A DNA stretch of 64,000 bases from Halorussus rarus (GTDB taxonomy: Archaea > Halobacteriota > Halobacteria > Halobacteriales > Haladaptataceae), in the NCBI RefSeq assembly GCF_003369835.1, contig NZ_QPMJ01000001.1, forward strand, positions 62,001 to 126,000, read 5' to 3'. The notes below the pieces were generated by a model. It saw only the letters and a list, made by a program, of their open reading frames with translations, searched no databases and had not been told where the DNA came from. The first letter of the stretch is position 1; each line of letters begins with the position of its first letter. Shown piece by piece: positions 34,137-40,933 of the stretch. Made by a program: the position numbers and the translations under genes.

Positions 34137-34206
34137 GCCTGCGGGAGCGAAAGCGACCGCAGGCTCGTGGGAGCTTCGCTCCCACGGCGCGACCTCGTGT
34201 CGCGCC
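34137..34206 (+). repeat. Array of three perfect hairpins, possible structured RNA
   Basis: Three stems follow without a break. GCCTGCGG/CCGCAGGC (34137-34164) encloses GAGCGAAAGCGA, i.e. a GAAA tetraloop on a 2-bp stem flanked by tandem G-A mismatches. CGTGGGAGC/GCTCCCACG (34166-34186) has a TTC loop. GGCGCGAC/GTCGCGCC (34186-34206) has a 5-base loop. Outer CGCGCTGGCGC (34129-34139) can also pair with GCGCCAGCCGCG (34202-34213), giving an alternative multibranch fold. The whole gap 34086-34407 shows no protein gene. Confidence 0.5.
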
Positions 34207-34407
34207 AGCCGCGTGAGGGATGAGGACCGCAGTCGGTTGGGGAGGTGTGTGGCCGGCGGTCGCGGTTGCTGTGCGGAAACTCATTGGTGACGGCAGTAGC
34301 TAGCTTCCCGCCGACCGTCTCCGTCATAGCCTTCAGCCGACCGTCTTCGTCATCCGTGCCACTACCAGTATCACTCAACACCGGAAAACCCGACAGAACG
34401 AGACCCG

Positions 34408-34731
34408 TTACGATCCTCGGGCCGCCTTCTCGAATCGGTGGAGCACCACGTCGCTGTCGTCGTCCCACTCGAAGTCGTCGTGAGCCCGGTTCAGTATCTC
34501 GCGGTACTGCTCCAGGTCCCGCATCCCCTCCTTCCGGGCGTCCTCGTCGGTCAGGTCGCCGAGGGTGCGCTCGCGGACCTCGACGACCTCGAACGACTGG
34601 CCGTCGACCTCGAAGCGGTCGCCCTCGTCGGCGTACTGCCGGCCGCGGTGGATCTGTGTGATGTCGCCGTCTCGCGCGCCTTCGCGCATCCGCTCGTTCG
34701 GGAGCAGGGTGTCGGCGTCGATTGTCGCCAT
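34408..34731 (-). CDS. ASCH-domain protein
   Basis: A 107-residue protein with the beta-barrel ASCH (PUA-like) fold, expected to bind RNA or nucleotides. Visible motifs are GARDGDITQIHRGRQYADEG, the strand region FEVVEVRERTLGDLTDEDAR and EYR-like EQYREILNRAHD. The length is typical for stand-alone archaeal ASCH proteins. The ATG at 34731 follows the usual pattern. It is convergent with the hairpin region after hisE. Confidence 0.85.
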   Translation of the reverse strand: MATIDADTLLPNERMREGARDGDITQIHRGRQYADEGDRFEVDGQSFEVVEVRERTLGDLTDEDARKEGMRDLEQYREILNRAHDDFEWDDDSDVVLHRFEKAARGS

Positions 34732-34813
34732 GCGGGTGGATTCGGACCGAACCCGGAAAATGGTTCGGTCGGTGGGGTCCGGCGTTCGGAAACGGAGGAG
34801 TCTCGTCTAGTCT

Positions 34814-35176
34814 TCACTCCGCGAGCAGCGCACCCACCGCCCCGGCGAGCGCGCTCTCGACGCCCATCACCAGCGCGAGGACGACGAGGGCGACGAAGAG
34901 GCCGCCCCCGAGCAGCGGACCGAGCGGGCCGAGCCCCATCGCGCCGACCGCGCTGACCACCAGTCCGAATATCAGCGCCGTGAGGATGCCGCCCAGCGAC
35001 CCCGCGAGCAGGCCGTGCCACGCGCCGCTCCCGACGCCGCCCGCGGCCATGTAGCCCGCGACGAACCCGCCGACGAGCCCCGCGGTCAGCTGGCCGAAGC
35101 CCGGAACCGCCAGGCCGACGAGCCCGGCCACGGTCATGACGACGAACCCCACGGCGACTGCGTACCAGTTGGTCAT
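34814..35176 (-). CDS. DUF5518-type membrane protein
   Basis: A 120-residue Gly-rich membrane protein with four helices (residues 5-25, 30-48, 58-80 and 90-115). Stretches such as GQLTAGLVGGFVAGYMAAGG and GAWHGLLAGSLGGILTALIFG match the DUF5518 pattern of haloarchaeal proteins. The ATG at 35176 (MTNWYAVAVG) is clear, and the upstream frame is Arg/Ser-rich noise. The function is unknown. Confidence 0.8.
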   Translation of the reverse strand: MTNWYAVAVGFVVMTVAGLVGLAVPGFGQLTAGLVGGFVAGYMAAGGVGSGAWHGLLAGSLGGILTALIFGLVVSAVGAMGLGPLGPLLGGGLFVALVVLALVMGVESALAGAVGALLAE

Positions 35177-35249
35177 TTCATCCTTCGGTACGCTCTGCGT
35201 GCGGTTAAGCGTGGCTGCGGTCGAGCGAGCAGTAGCGTCAGGAGGTCGC

Positions 35250-35657
35250 CTACTCTGGGTCGGTCGGCGGGTCCTCGCCGAACCCCGACAGGTCGAAGTG
35301 GCGACCGCCGCGGACCCAGTCGAGGCCGATGTACGCCAGCGCCAGCCCACCTACCCCGCTGGCGACCGTGACCGCGAGCGTCTCCGTCTCCCCGGACCCG
35401 CCCGCGAACCAGACCCCGAGTCGGACCGTCTGCTGGAGGCCCAGACAGACGTTGCCCACGCCGACGAGCTGGTCCCATTTCAGGTCGGCGACGGCGACCT
35501 CCAGGCCGCCCAGCACGTACAGCGCCGAGGCGGCGAACCAGAGCGCGAACGTCACGAGGGCCGCCGGGTCGGTCGCCGGCGCGCCGAACGCCGCGAGAAA
35601 GGCGACACCGGCGATTCCGAAGATGACGCCAAGGACGGCGAACCAGAAGCGTCGCAT
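35250..35657 (-). CDS. Hypothetical membrane protein
   Basis: A 135-residue protein with four predicted helices: residues 5-25, 33-52, 65-82 and 92-112. The C-terminal tail is acidic (DLSGFGEDPPTDPE). No family is recognised. The gene stands between the DUF5518 gene and the AIR-synthase-like gene, all three on the minus strand with gaps of 73 and 94 bases. Confidence 0.65.
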   Translation of the reverse strand: MRRFWFAVLGVIFGIAGVAFLAAFGAPATDPAALVTFALWFAASALYVLGGLEVAVADLKWDQLVGVGNVCLGLQQTVRLGVWFAGGSGETETLAVTVASGVGGLALAYIGLDWVRGGRHFDLSGFGEDPPTDPE

Positions 35658-35751
35658 AGTCGTCTCTACGCGACTCCGGTTGATAAAACGACACCTTGTG
35701 GACCTCTCCGCCGTCGCCCACCGCTCCTGGCCTCCCGTCCGAACCGCCCCG

Positions 35752-36774
35752 CTACTCGCCCAGCCCCGTCTTCTCGGCGTACTCCTCGAACACCGCCCAC
35801 GTGGGGTCGACCTCCGGGTGGGTCGTCCGCTCGCCGTCGACGTAGACGCCCTCGCCTTCCCGGACCTCGCCGACGTCGGCGGCCGGGATGCCCTCGTCCT
35901 CGAGCGCGGCCAGCACTGCTTCCGCGCCGCCCGCCTCGACCGTCAGCACCAGCGTCCCCTCGCTGGTCGCGGCCCACGGGTCGATGCCGAAGTGGTCGCA
36001 CGCCTCGGCGACCCCGGGGAGGACCGGCACCGCCTCGGAGTCGACGTCGAGGCGGACGCCGCCGGCACGCGCGAGTTCGACCAGCGCGCCCCGGAGGCCG
36101 CCCTCGGTCGCGTCGTGCATCGCGGTCACCGGCCCCGCGGCCGCGGCGGTCAGCGCGTCCCGGACCGGGCTCATGTCCCAGAACCGCTCCTTGGCCGCGG
36201 CGATCGTCTCCTCGGGTAGGTCGACCGCGTCCTCGAACACCGTCACGAGGAAGCCAGCGACCTCGATTGCGGGCCCCTTGGTCACCAGCAGGCGGTCGCC
36301 CGGTTCGGCGCCGTCCGGTCTCACCAGGTCGTCGGGGTCGCCGACCGCGAGGGTGGTCGCGCCGCCGACCCACGGGTACTGGCAGCCGCCGTACCGGGCG
36401 GTGTGGCCCGTGACGATGCTGACGCCCAGGTCGCGGGCCTCGCGGTCGAACGTCTCCCAGACGGTGCCGAACTCCTCGTCGGTCATCGCCGGCGGGAGGG
36501 TGAAGGTGACCGCGAGGTGCGACGGCGGGATACCGGACACCGCGGCGTCCGAGAGCGCGACGTGGACCGCGAACCACGCCGCCTTCTCGAAGCCGAGCGC
36601 CGGGGTCAGCGACAGCGGGTCGCTCGCGAGCACGACCGCCCTGCCCCCGATCTCCACGACGCCGAAGTCGACGCCGTGCTGGGGGCCGAGGCTGACGTCG
36701 CCGCGGTCCGCGCCGAGGTGCGGGTAGATGCGCTCGTCGAAGAACTCGCGGTCCACCTTGCCGAGGTCGGTCAT
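35752..36774 (-). CDS. AIR-synthase-related (PurM/HypE/ThiL-fold) protein
   Basis: A 340-residue ATP-binding enzyme of the PurM superfamily. Seen are the dimer region VVLASDPLSLTPALGFEKA and AVHVALSDAAVSGIPPSHLA. Next come VTGHTARYGG and the ATP/phosphate segment MHDATEGGLRGALVELARAGG, ending in the AT(S/D)EGTLVLTV region. These are the HypE/SelD-like signatures, but no hydrogenase genes occur nearby, so it is the uncharacterised 'AIR synthase family' group. The ATG at 36774 is used rather than an upstream TTG. Confidence 0.88.
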   Translation of the reverse strand: MTDLGKVDREFFDERIYPHLGADRGDVSLGPQHGVDFGVVEIGGRAVVLASDPLSLTPALGFEKAAWFAVHVALSDAAVSGIPPSHLAVTFTLPPAMTDEEFGTVWETFDREARDLGVSIVTGHTARYGGCQYPWVGGATTLAVGDPDDLVRPDGAEPGDRLLVTKGPAIEVAGFLVTVFEDAVDLPEETIAAAKERFWDMSPVRDALTAAAAGPVTAMHDATEGGLRGALVELARAGGVRLDVDSEAVPVLPGVAEACDHFGIDPWAATSEGTLVLTVEAGGAEAVLAALEDEGIPAADVGEVREGEGVYVDGERTTHPEVDPTWAVFEEYAEKTGLGE

Positions 36775-36908
36775 CGGCGACAGTTGGGGCGTCGCGGACA
36801 AATCGGTGGTGATTCTCCCGGGCGCGCGACCGACGCGCGCTCACGTCGAGACGAGACGCGCTCGCGGGACGCGGACGTCGACCGACCGGCGCGGCGTCTC
36901 CGCAGTGA

Positions 36909-36950
36909 GTTACTTCCGGTAACTAGATGGGTCGAGGTAACTTTTTACGC
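36909..36950 (+). promoter_or_regulatory. Promoter of the HxlR regulator with three GTAAC half-sites
   Basis: GTTAC-TTCCG-GTAAC (36909-36923) is a perfect inverted repeat. The half-site GGTAACT recurs as a direct repeat 18 bases on (36918-36924 and 36936-36942). The last copy overlaps the TATA-like CTTTTTAC (about 36941-36948), about 28 bases before the ATG at 36972. This layout suits autoregulation by the HxlR-type product. Confidence 0.5.
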
Positions 36951-36971
36951 GCCGCGGCAGTAGCCCCGTCC

Positions 36972-37346
36972 ATGACCGACGAGACCGACCGACTCCCGGT
37001 GTGGTGCGCCGGCAAGGACTGGTGTCCCATCACCGCGACCGCGGCGCTCATCGGCAAGAAGTGGCACCCCGTCATCGTCCACCGGCTGCTCCAGGGCGGC
37101 CCGATGGGGTTCAACGAGCTCAAGTCCGACGTCGGAGGCATCTCCAGCAAGGTGCTCTCGGACAGCCTCGAGGACCTCGAGGAGAAGCGACTGGTCGACC
37201 GCGAGGTCGTCAGCGACAAGCCGGTCCGGGTCAACTACTCGCTGACCGAGAAGGGCGAGTCGCTCGAACGGCTCATCTTCGAGATGCGCGACTGGGGCCG
37301 CGAGCACCTCGACGCCGCCGAGGAGCAGGACGAGGCCCTCGCCTGA
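36972..37346 (+). CDS. HxlR-family winged-helix transcriptional regulator
   Basis: A 124-residue regulator. The N-terminal CAGKDWCPITATAALIGKKW carries two cysteines with the spacing typical of HxlR/HypR redox- or aldehyde-sensing proteins. The winged helix follows: VIVHRLLQGGPMGFNELKSD, then VGGISSKVLSDSLEDLEEK and the wing VRVNYSLTEKGESLERLI. The ATG at 36972 is placed by the upstream TATA box; the 15 earlier codons overlap the promoter. It probably controls itself. Other targets are unknown. Confidence 0.9.
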   Translation: MTDETDRLPVWCAGKDWCPITATAALIGKKWHPVIVHRLLQGGPMGFNELKSDVGGISSKVLSDSLEDLEEKRLVDREVVSDKPVRVNYSLTEKGESLERLIFEMRDWGREHLDAAEEQDEALA

Positions 37347-37430
37347 GGTAGGGGTCGGCGGGCTGCCGGCGCGAGGTCGCCGTCCCGGACGCGCGAACGT
37401 TTAAATCCGAAACCGGGACGAGACCCGCCG

Positions 37431-38048
37431 ATGGGACACCGCGCGCTCCTCGCCTATCGGCGGGACGAGACCGACGGAACCGACGAGACCGGCGAAGCTA
37501 TCGAGACCGACGGAACTGACGAGAACGACGGTTGCGACGAATCGACCGTCGCCGACGAAACAACTGCTCCCGCCGCCGACGCGACGTACGACCTCCACCG
37601 CTCGCACTGGGGCGCGGCCGATTTCGCGCTCGCCGACCACATCTCGGCCGCGTCGCCGTTCGCCGCCGACACCGCGTTCGCCGTCGACCCCGACCCGGTG
37701 ATGACCGGCGTCACGCTGGCCGACGCCGCCGCCAACTACGTCGACTTCCTCCATCACGAGGCGTTCTACGTGGTCGACGCCGACTACGAGACGACGCCGT
37801 ACCACGTCCTCTGGTTCGGCCTCGACGCCGACAGCGAGGCGGTCGACCGCAGCGAGACCGTCGGCCACGGCGCGCTGGTCGAGGTCTGGAACGACGCCGA
37901 CTTCCTCCGGGGGTGGTTCCGCGGCACCAAGGGCGTCGCGGGCGAGATGGTCGACCGGGGCGCGCTCTCGCCCGAGGAGGCGGCCGACTACCTCGCCGCC
38001 CGCGTCCGCGCGTGGGCCGGCGAGCGGGAGGTGTTCGTGGCCGAGTGA
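37431..38048 (+). CDS. DUF6735-like haloarchaeal protein
   Basis: A 205-residue soluble protein. It begins MGHRALLAYRRDE, and after an acidic low-complexity insert (residues 15-50, rich in TDGTDE) resumes with YDLHRSHWGAADFALADH. Later blocks are DFLHHEAFYVVDADYETTPY, VLWFGLDADSE and LVEVWNDADFLRGWFRG. The opening and HWGAAD block resemble the haloarchaeal DUF6735 family (from memory). The acidic insert looks like a repeat expansion. A TATA-like TTTAAATCC at about 37400 suits the ATG at 37431. Confidence 0.7.
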   Translation: MGHRALLAYRRDETDGTDETGEAIETDGTDENDGCDESTVADETTAPAADATYDLHRSHWGAADFALADHISAASPFAADTAFAVDPDPVMTGVTLADAAANYVDFLHHEAFYVVDADYETTPYHVLWFGLDADSEAVDRSETVGHGALVEVWNDADFLRGWFRGTKGVAGEMVDRGALSPEEAADYLAARVRAWAGEREVFVAE

Positions 38049-38160
38049 GTCGGGCGCTGCCGGGATAACCCGGTCGCGGCACGAGGCCGACTCCCGGTTT
38101 CCGACACCTCGACCGACGGACACGGGCCGCTTTAGTGCGTCCGTCGCCTACCCGCAGGCA

Positions 38161-38901
38161 GTGACGATAGCAGACGGCGACTCCGCGAGCGCCACCCTCA
38201 GCCGGCCGGACCCCGCCGCCGCGCGCGACCGCGTGGCCGCGGCGGTCGACCGCGGGGGGATGGTGACCGTCTTCGGCCGGTGCACGGTCGACTACGAGGG
38301 CCGGGCCGCCAGCACGCTCGGCCCCGGCGACCGGCTGGTCGTGCTCAAGCCCGACGGCACCGCGCTGGTCCACACCGACGAGGGCCAGAAACCGGTCAAC
38401 TGGCAGCCGCCGGGCTCGACCCACGAGGCGAGGCTCGCCGACGGTGACCTCCGTATCGTGAGCCGCCGCACTTCGCCCGATGAGGAGCTGGTCGTCACGT
38501 TCGAGCGGGTCGAGCAGCTCTCGACGTTCGACGTGACCGACCGCCAGGACCTGACGCTCCAGGGCACCGAGGAGGACCTCCGCCGGCGCATCCTCGACGC
38601 GCCCGACCTCGTCGAGCCGGGGTTCCGGCCGCTCGCCATCGAGCGCGAGACGCCCGCCGGCGCGGTCGACATCTACGGCGAGGACGACGACGGCGCGACC
38701 GTCGTGGTCGAACTCAAGCGCAAGCGCGTCGGCCCGGACGCGGTGGGCCAGCTCTCGCGGTACGTCGAGGCGCTGGACCGCGACCTCCACGCCGACGCCG
38801 AGATCCGTGGGTTCCTGGTCGCGCCCTCGGTGACCGAGCGCGCCAGGGGACTGCTGGCCGAGAAGGGCCTGGAGTTCGTCTCGCTCGGGCCGCCGGAGTG
38901 A
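38161..38901 (+). CDS. nucS: Endonuclease NucS (EndoMS)
   Basis: A 246-residue mismatch-directed nuclease that cuts both strands at G-T, T-T and G-G mispairs. The N-terminal DNA-binding half has GGMVTVFGRCTVDYEGRA and HTDEGQKPVNWQPPGS. The C-terminal RecB-like nuclease has TPAGAVDIYGEDDDGATVVV and ELKRKRVGPDAVGQLSRYVE, with the catalytic D...ExK. It ends ARGLLAEKGLEFVSLGPPE. The start is GTG at 38161, with a TATA-like CTTTAGTG about 28 bases upstream. Confidence 0.95.
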   Translation: MTIADGDSASATLSRPDPAAARDRVAAAVDRGGMVTVFGRCTVDYEGRAASTLGPGDRLVVLKPDGTALVHTDEGQKPVNWQPPGSTHEARLADGDLRIVSRRTSPDEELVVTFERVEQLSTFDVTDRQDLTLQGTEEDLRRRILDAPDLVEPGFRPLAIERETPAGAVDIYGEDDDGATVVVELKRKRVGPDAVGQLSRYVEALDRDLHADAEIRGFLVAPSVTERARGLLAEKGLEFVSLGPPE

Positions 38902-38930
38902 CGGGACGACCCTGTCCGGCAAGCCCAGGC

Positions 38931-39725
38931 TCAGTCCGAGAGATCGTCCGTATCGAGCGGCGTCGCGGTCCGCCAGTAGTGGTCGAACGTGTCCTGCGCC
39001 CACGAGCGCACGGCCCGGTCGTCGGTGTCCACCGACGCCTGCAGGACGCCGTTCTCGTCGCGCAGCAGCAGGTGGACCGCGTCGTCGGCGACCGTCACCG
39101 CCAGCGGAATCCCCTCCTCGCGGACGCGTAGCTCCGCGCCGTCGGCGTCGAGCAGCGACGTCAGCTGCCCGCGCAGCCCCGAGTCGTCGGCGAGCGCGCC
39201 AATGGCGCTCTTCGAGAAGACGCCCCGGAACCGCCCCTCGCCGGCGGTCACTCGCTCGCGGACCCGCGCGAGGCTCTGCCCGTTGAACGCGTGGGAGAAG
39301 ATGCGGATCTCGTCGGCGTCGCCCAGCAGGTCGAGCACCCGCTGAACGGGCGCGTTCGGCCGCGTCTGGTTCGGGACCGTGATGGTCGCGTCCGCGAGCC
39401 GTCGGAGGTCGAAGTCCATGGCGTGGGTCGGCAGGTACCGCACGATGCCGCGGAGCTCGCCCTCCGTTTCGAGGATGTCGAGCAGGTCGGTGAACCCCTC
39501 TGCGACGAGCCGGCCGGTCGCGGTCGCCGCGTACTCGCCGCCCTCGCGGCGTATCCACGACCGGTCCTCGAAGTCGCCGAGGATGCGACCGAGGGTCGCC
39601 TGCGACGCGCCGGTGGCCGCCGCGAGCTCGCTGCGCGTCCGGCGGTCGTCGGCCAGCAGTCGCAGGACCTCGACGCGGTTGGCCGAGAGCGCGAGGAACT
39701 CGATCTCCTCCAGCGCGGACTCCAT
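38931..39725 (-). CDS. Winged-helix regulator with a FilR1-type domain
   Basis: A 264-residue regulator. The N-terminal helix-turn-helix includes LSANRVEVLRLLADDRRTRS and GASQATLGRILGDFEDRSW. The middle and C-terminal region (ATITVPNQTRPNAPVQRVLD, EIRIFSHAFNGQSLARV, FSKSAIGAL) resembles the FilR1 ligand-sensing domain of methanogen and haloarchaeal regulators. The ATG at 39725 is chosen; upstream codons overlap direct repeats AAACCGTT at 39751 and 39770. It is divergent from the EamA exporter. Confidence 0.82.
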   Translation of the reverse strand: MESALEEIEFLALSANRVEVLRLLADDRRTRSELAAATGASQATLGRILGDFEDRSWIRREGGEYAATATGRLVAEGFTDLLDILETEGELRGIVRYLPTHAMDFDLRRLADATITVPNQTRPNAPVQRVLDLLGDADEIRIFSHAFNGQSLARVRERVTAGEGRFRGVFSKSAIGALADDSGLRGQLTSLLDADGAELRVREEGIPLAVTVADDAVHLLLRDENGVLQASVDTDDRAVRSWAQDTFDHYWRTATPLDTDDLSD

Positions 39726-39750
39726 GCCTCGTACTCGTGCTCCCGCCGGT

Positions 39751-39849
39751 AAACCGTTTTCGTACCGTGAAACCGTTGCACGTCGCGAAAGCGCTCGCCG
39801 GTCCGCAGCCATTTCTTGCCGTGAAATAATTTCTGAACGAAACTATAAC
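39751..39849. promoter_or_regulatory. Divergent intergenic control region (FilR1-type regulator / EamA)
   Basis: It contains direct repeats AAACCGTT (39751-39758 and 39770-39777). Two pseudo-palindromes follow, TTTC-N7-GAAA and TTTC-N5-GAAA, in TTTCTTGCCGTGAAA and TTTCTGAACGAAA around 39812-39840. The TATA-like ACTATAAC (39842-39849) is about 26 bases before an upstream ATG at 39872. The repeats are candidate binding sites for the divergent regulator. Confidence 0.4.
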
Positions 39850-39871
39850 CCCGGCGCCCTTACGGACGAGT

Positions 39872-39940
39872 ATGATTCGTTCTCTCGACGCGTCGGCGCT
39901 CTCTCCCCCGGCGCACACGGCTCGCACGGAGGTGGCGTAG
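39872..39940 (+). CDS. Leaderless 22-codon upstream ORF
   Basis: A short ORF starts at the ATG expected to be the first transcribed codon (TATA box 26 bases upstream). It encodes MIRSLDASALSPPAHTARTE followed by VA and a TAG at 39938-39940. The Shine-Dalgarno-like GGAGGTG (39928-39934), for the EamA GTG at 39944, lies inside its last codons. This suggests translational coupling or attenuation. Conservation is unknown, so it may be a regulatory leader peptide or chance. Confidence 0.4.
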   Translation: MIRSLDASALSPPAHTARTEVA

Positions 39941-39943
39941 CAA

Positions 39944-40924
39944 GTGATCGAGAAGCGCACCCTCGCGTTCTTCGCGGCCGCCAGCGTCCTGTTCGGCGGG
40001 ACGTTCGTGGCCGCGAAGGCCGGCCTCGCCTACTTCCCGCCCCTGCTGTTCGTCGCGCTGCGATTCGACGTCGCCGCGGCGGCGCTGCTGGGGTACGTGG
40101 CGCTCACGACGCCGCGGGACGACCTGCTCCCGCGGACGCGGAGCGACGTCGCCGGCATCCTCGCGACCGGGATTCTGGTCATCGGGCTGGCCAACGCCCT
40201 GCTGTTCGTCGGCCAGCAGTACGCCACCAGCGCCGTCGCCTCCATCGTCTTCAGCCTCAACCCGATCCTGACGCCGGTGTTCGCGGCCGGACTGCTCTCG
40301 GACGAGCGCCTCTCGGCCCGCGGCGGGGTCGGCATGCTGCTCGGGCTCGTCGGCGTCGGACTGGTCGCCAGCCCCGACCCCGCGAACCTGCTCGGGGGCG
40401 GCGCGGTCGGCAAGGCGATCCTGCTCGCGGGCGCGACGAGCGGCGCTCTCGGGAGCGTCCTCATCCGGCGGGCCGACGCCGACCTGTCGAGCACGGTCAG
40501 GACCGCGTGGGCGCTGCCGTTCGCCGCGCTGCTCTGTCACCTGCTGAGCCTGTCGGCCGGCGAGTCGGTCGCGGCCGTCTCGTGGACGCCCGAGGCGCTG
40601 GCCGCGCTCGGTTACGTCGGCCTGTTCGCCGGCGCGCTGGCGTACATCGCCTACTTCGGCCTCCTCGACGAGGTCGGCGCGATCCGGGCCAACCTCGCCT
40701 TCTACGTCGTGCCGGTCGTCGCGACCCTCGGCGGGTGGGCGCTGCTCGGCGAGGCAGTCTCGACGCTCGCCGTCCTCGGCTTCCTCACCATCTTCGCCGG
40801 CTTCGCGGTGCTCGGCAGCGAGTCGATGGACGTCGGGGGTCTCCTCCGGTCGCCGGTCGCCGACCGCGCGCTGACCGACGGTGGGCGACCGACCGACGAG
40901 CAGTACGGCTGCGAATCGGACTGA
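39944..40924 (+). CDS. EamA/DMT-family transporter
   Basis: A 326-residue drug/metabolite exporter with ten helices in two EamA repeats. Diagnostic parts are ASVLFGGTFVAAKAGLAYFP in helix 1, GQQYATSAVASIVFSLNPIL, and in the second half AALGYVGLFAGALAYIAYFG followed by the VVPVVATLGGWALLGEAVS helices. The GTG at 39944 has a good Shine-Dalgarno site GGAGGTG 9 bases upstream, rare among its leaderless neighbours. The substrate is unknown, perhaps an amino acid or metabolite. Confidence 0.87.
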   Translation: MIEKRTLAFFAAASVLFGGTFVAAKAGLAYFPPLLFVALRFDVAAAALLGYVALTTPRDDLLPRTRSDVAGILATGILVIGLANALLFVGQQYATSAVASIVFSLNPILTPVFAAGLLSDERLSARGGVGMLLGLVGVGLVASPDPANLLGGGAVGKAILLAGATSGALGSVLIRRADADLSSTVRTAWALPFAALLCHLLSLSAGESVAAVSWTPEALAALGYVGLFAGALAYIAYFGLLDEVGAIRANLAFYVVPVVATLGGWALLGEAVSTLAVLGFLTIFAGFAVLGSESMDVGGLLRSPVADRALTDGGRPTDEQYGCESD

Positions 40925-40933
40925 ACGTCCGGA

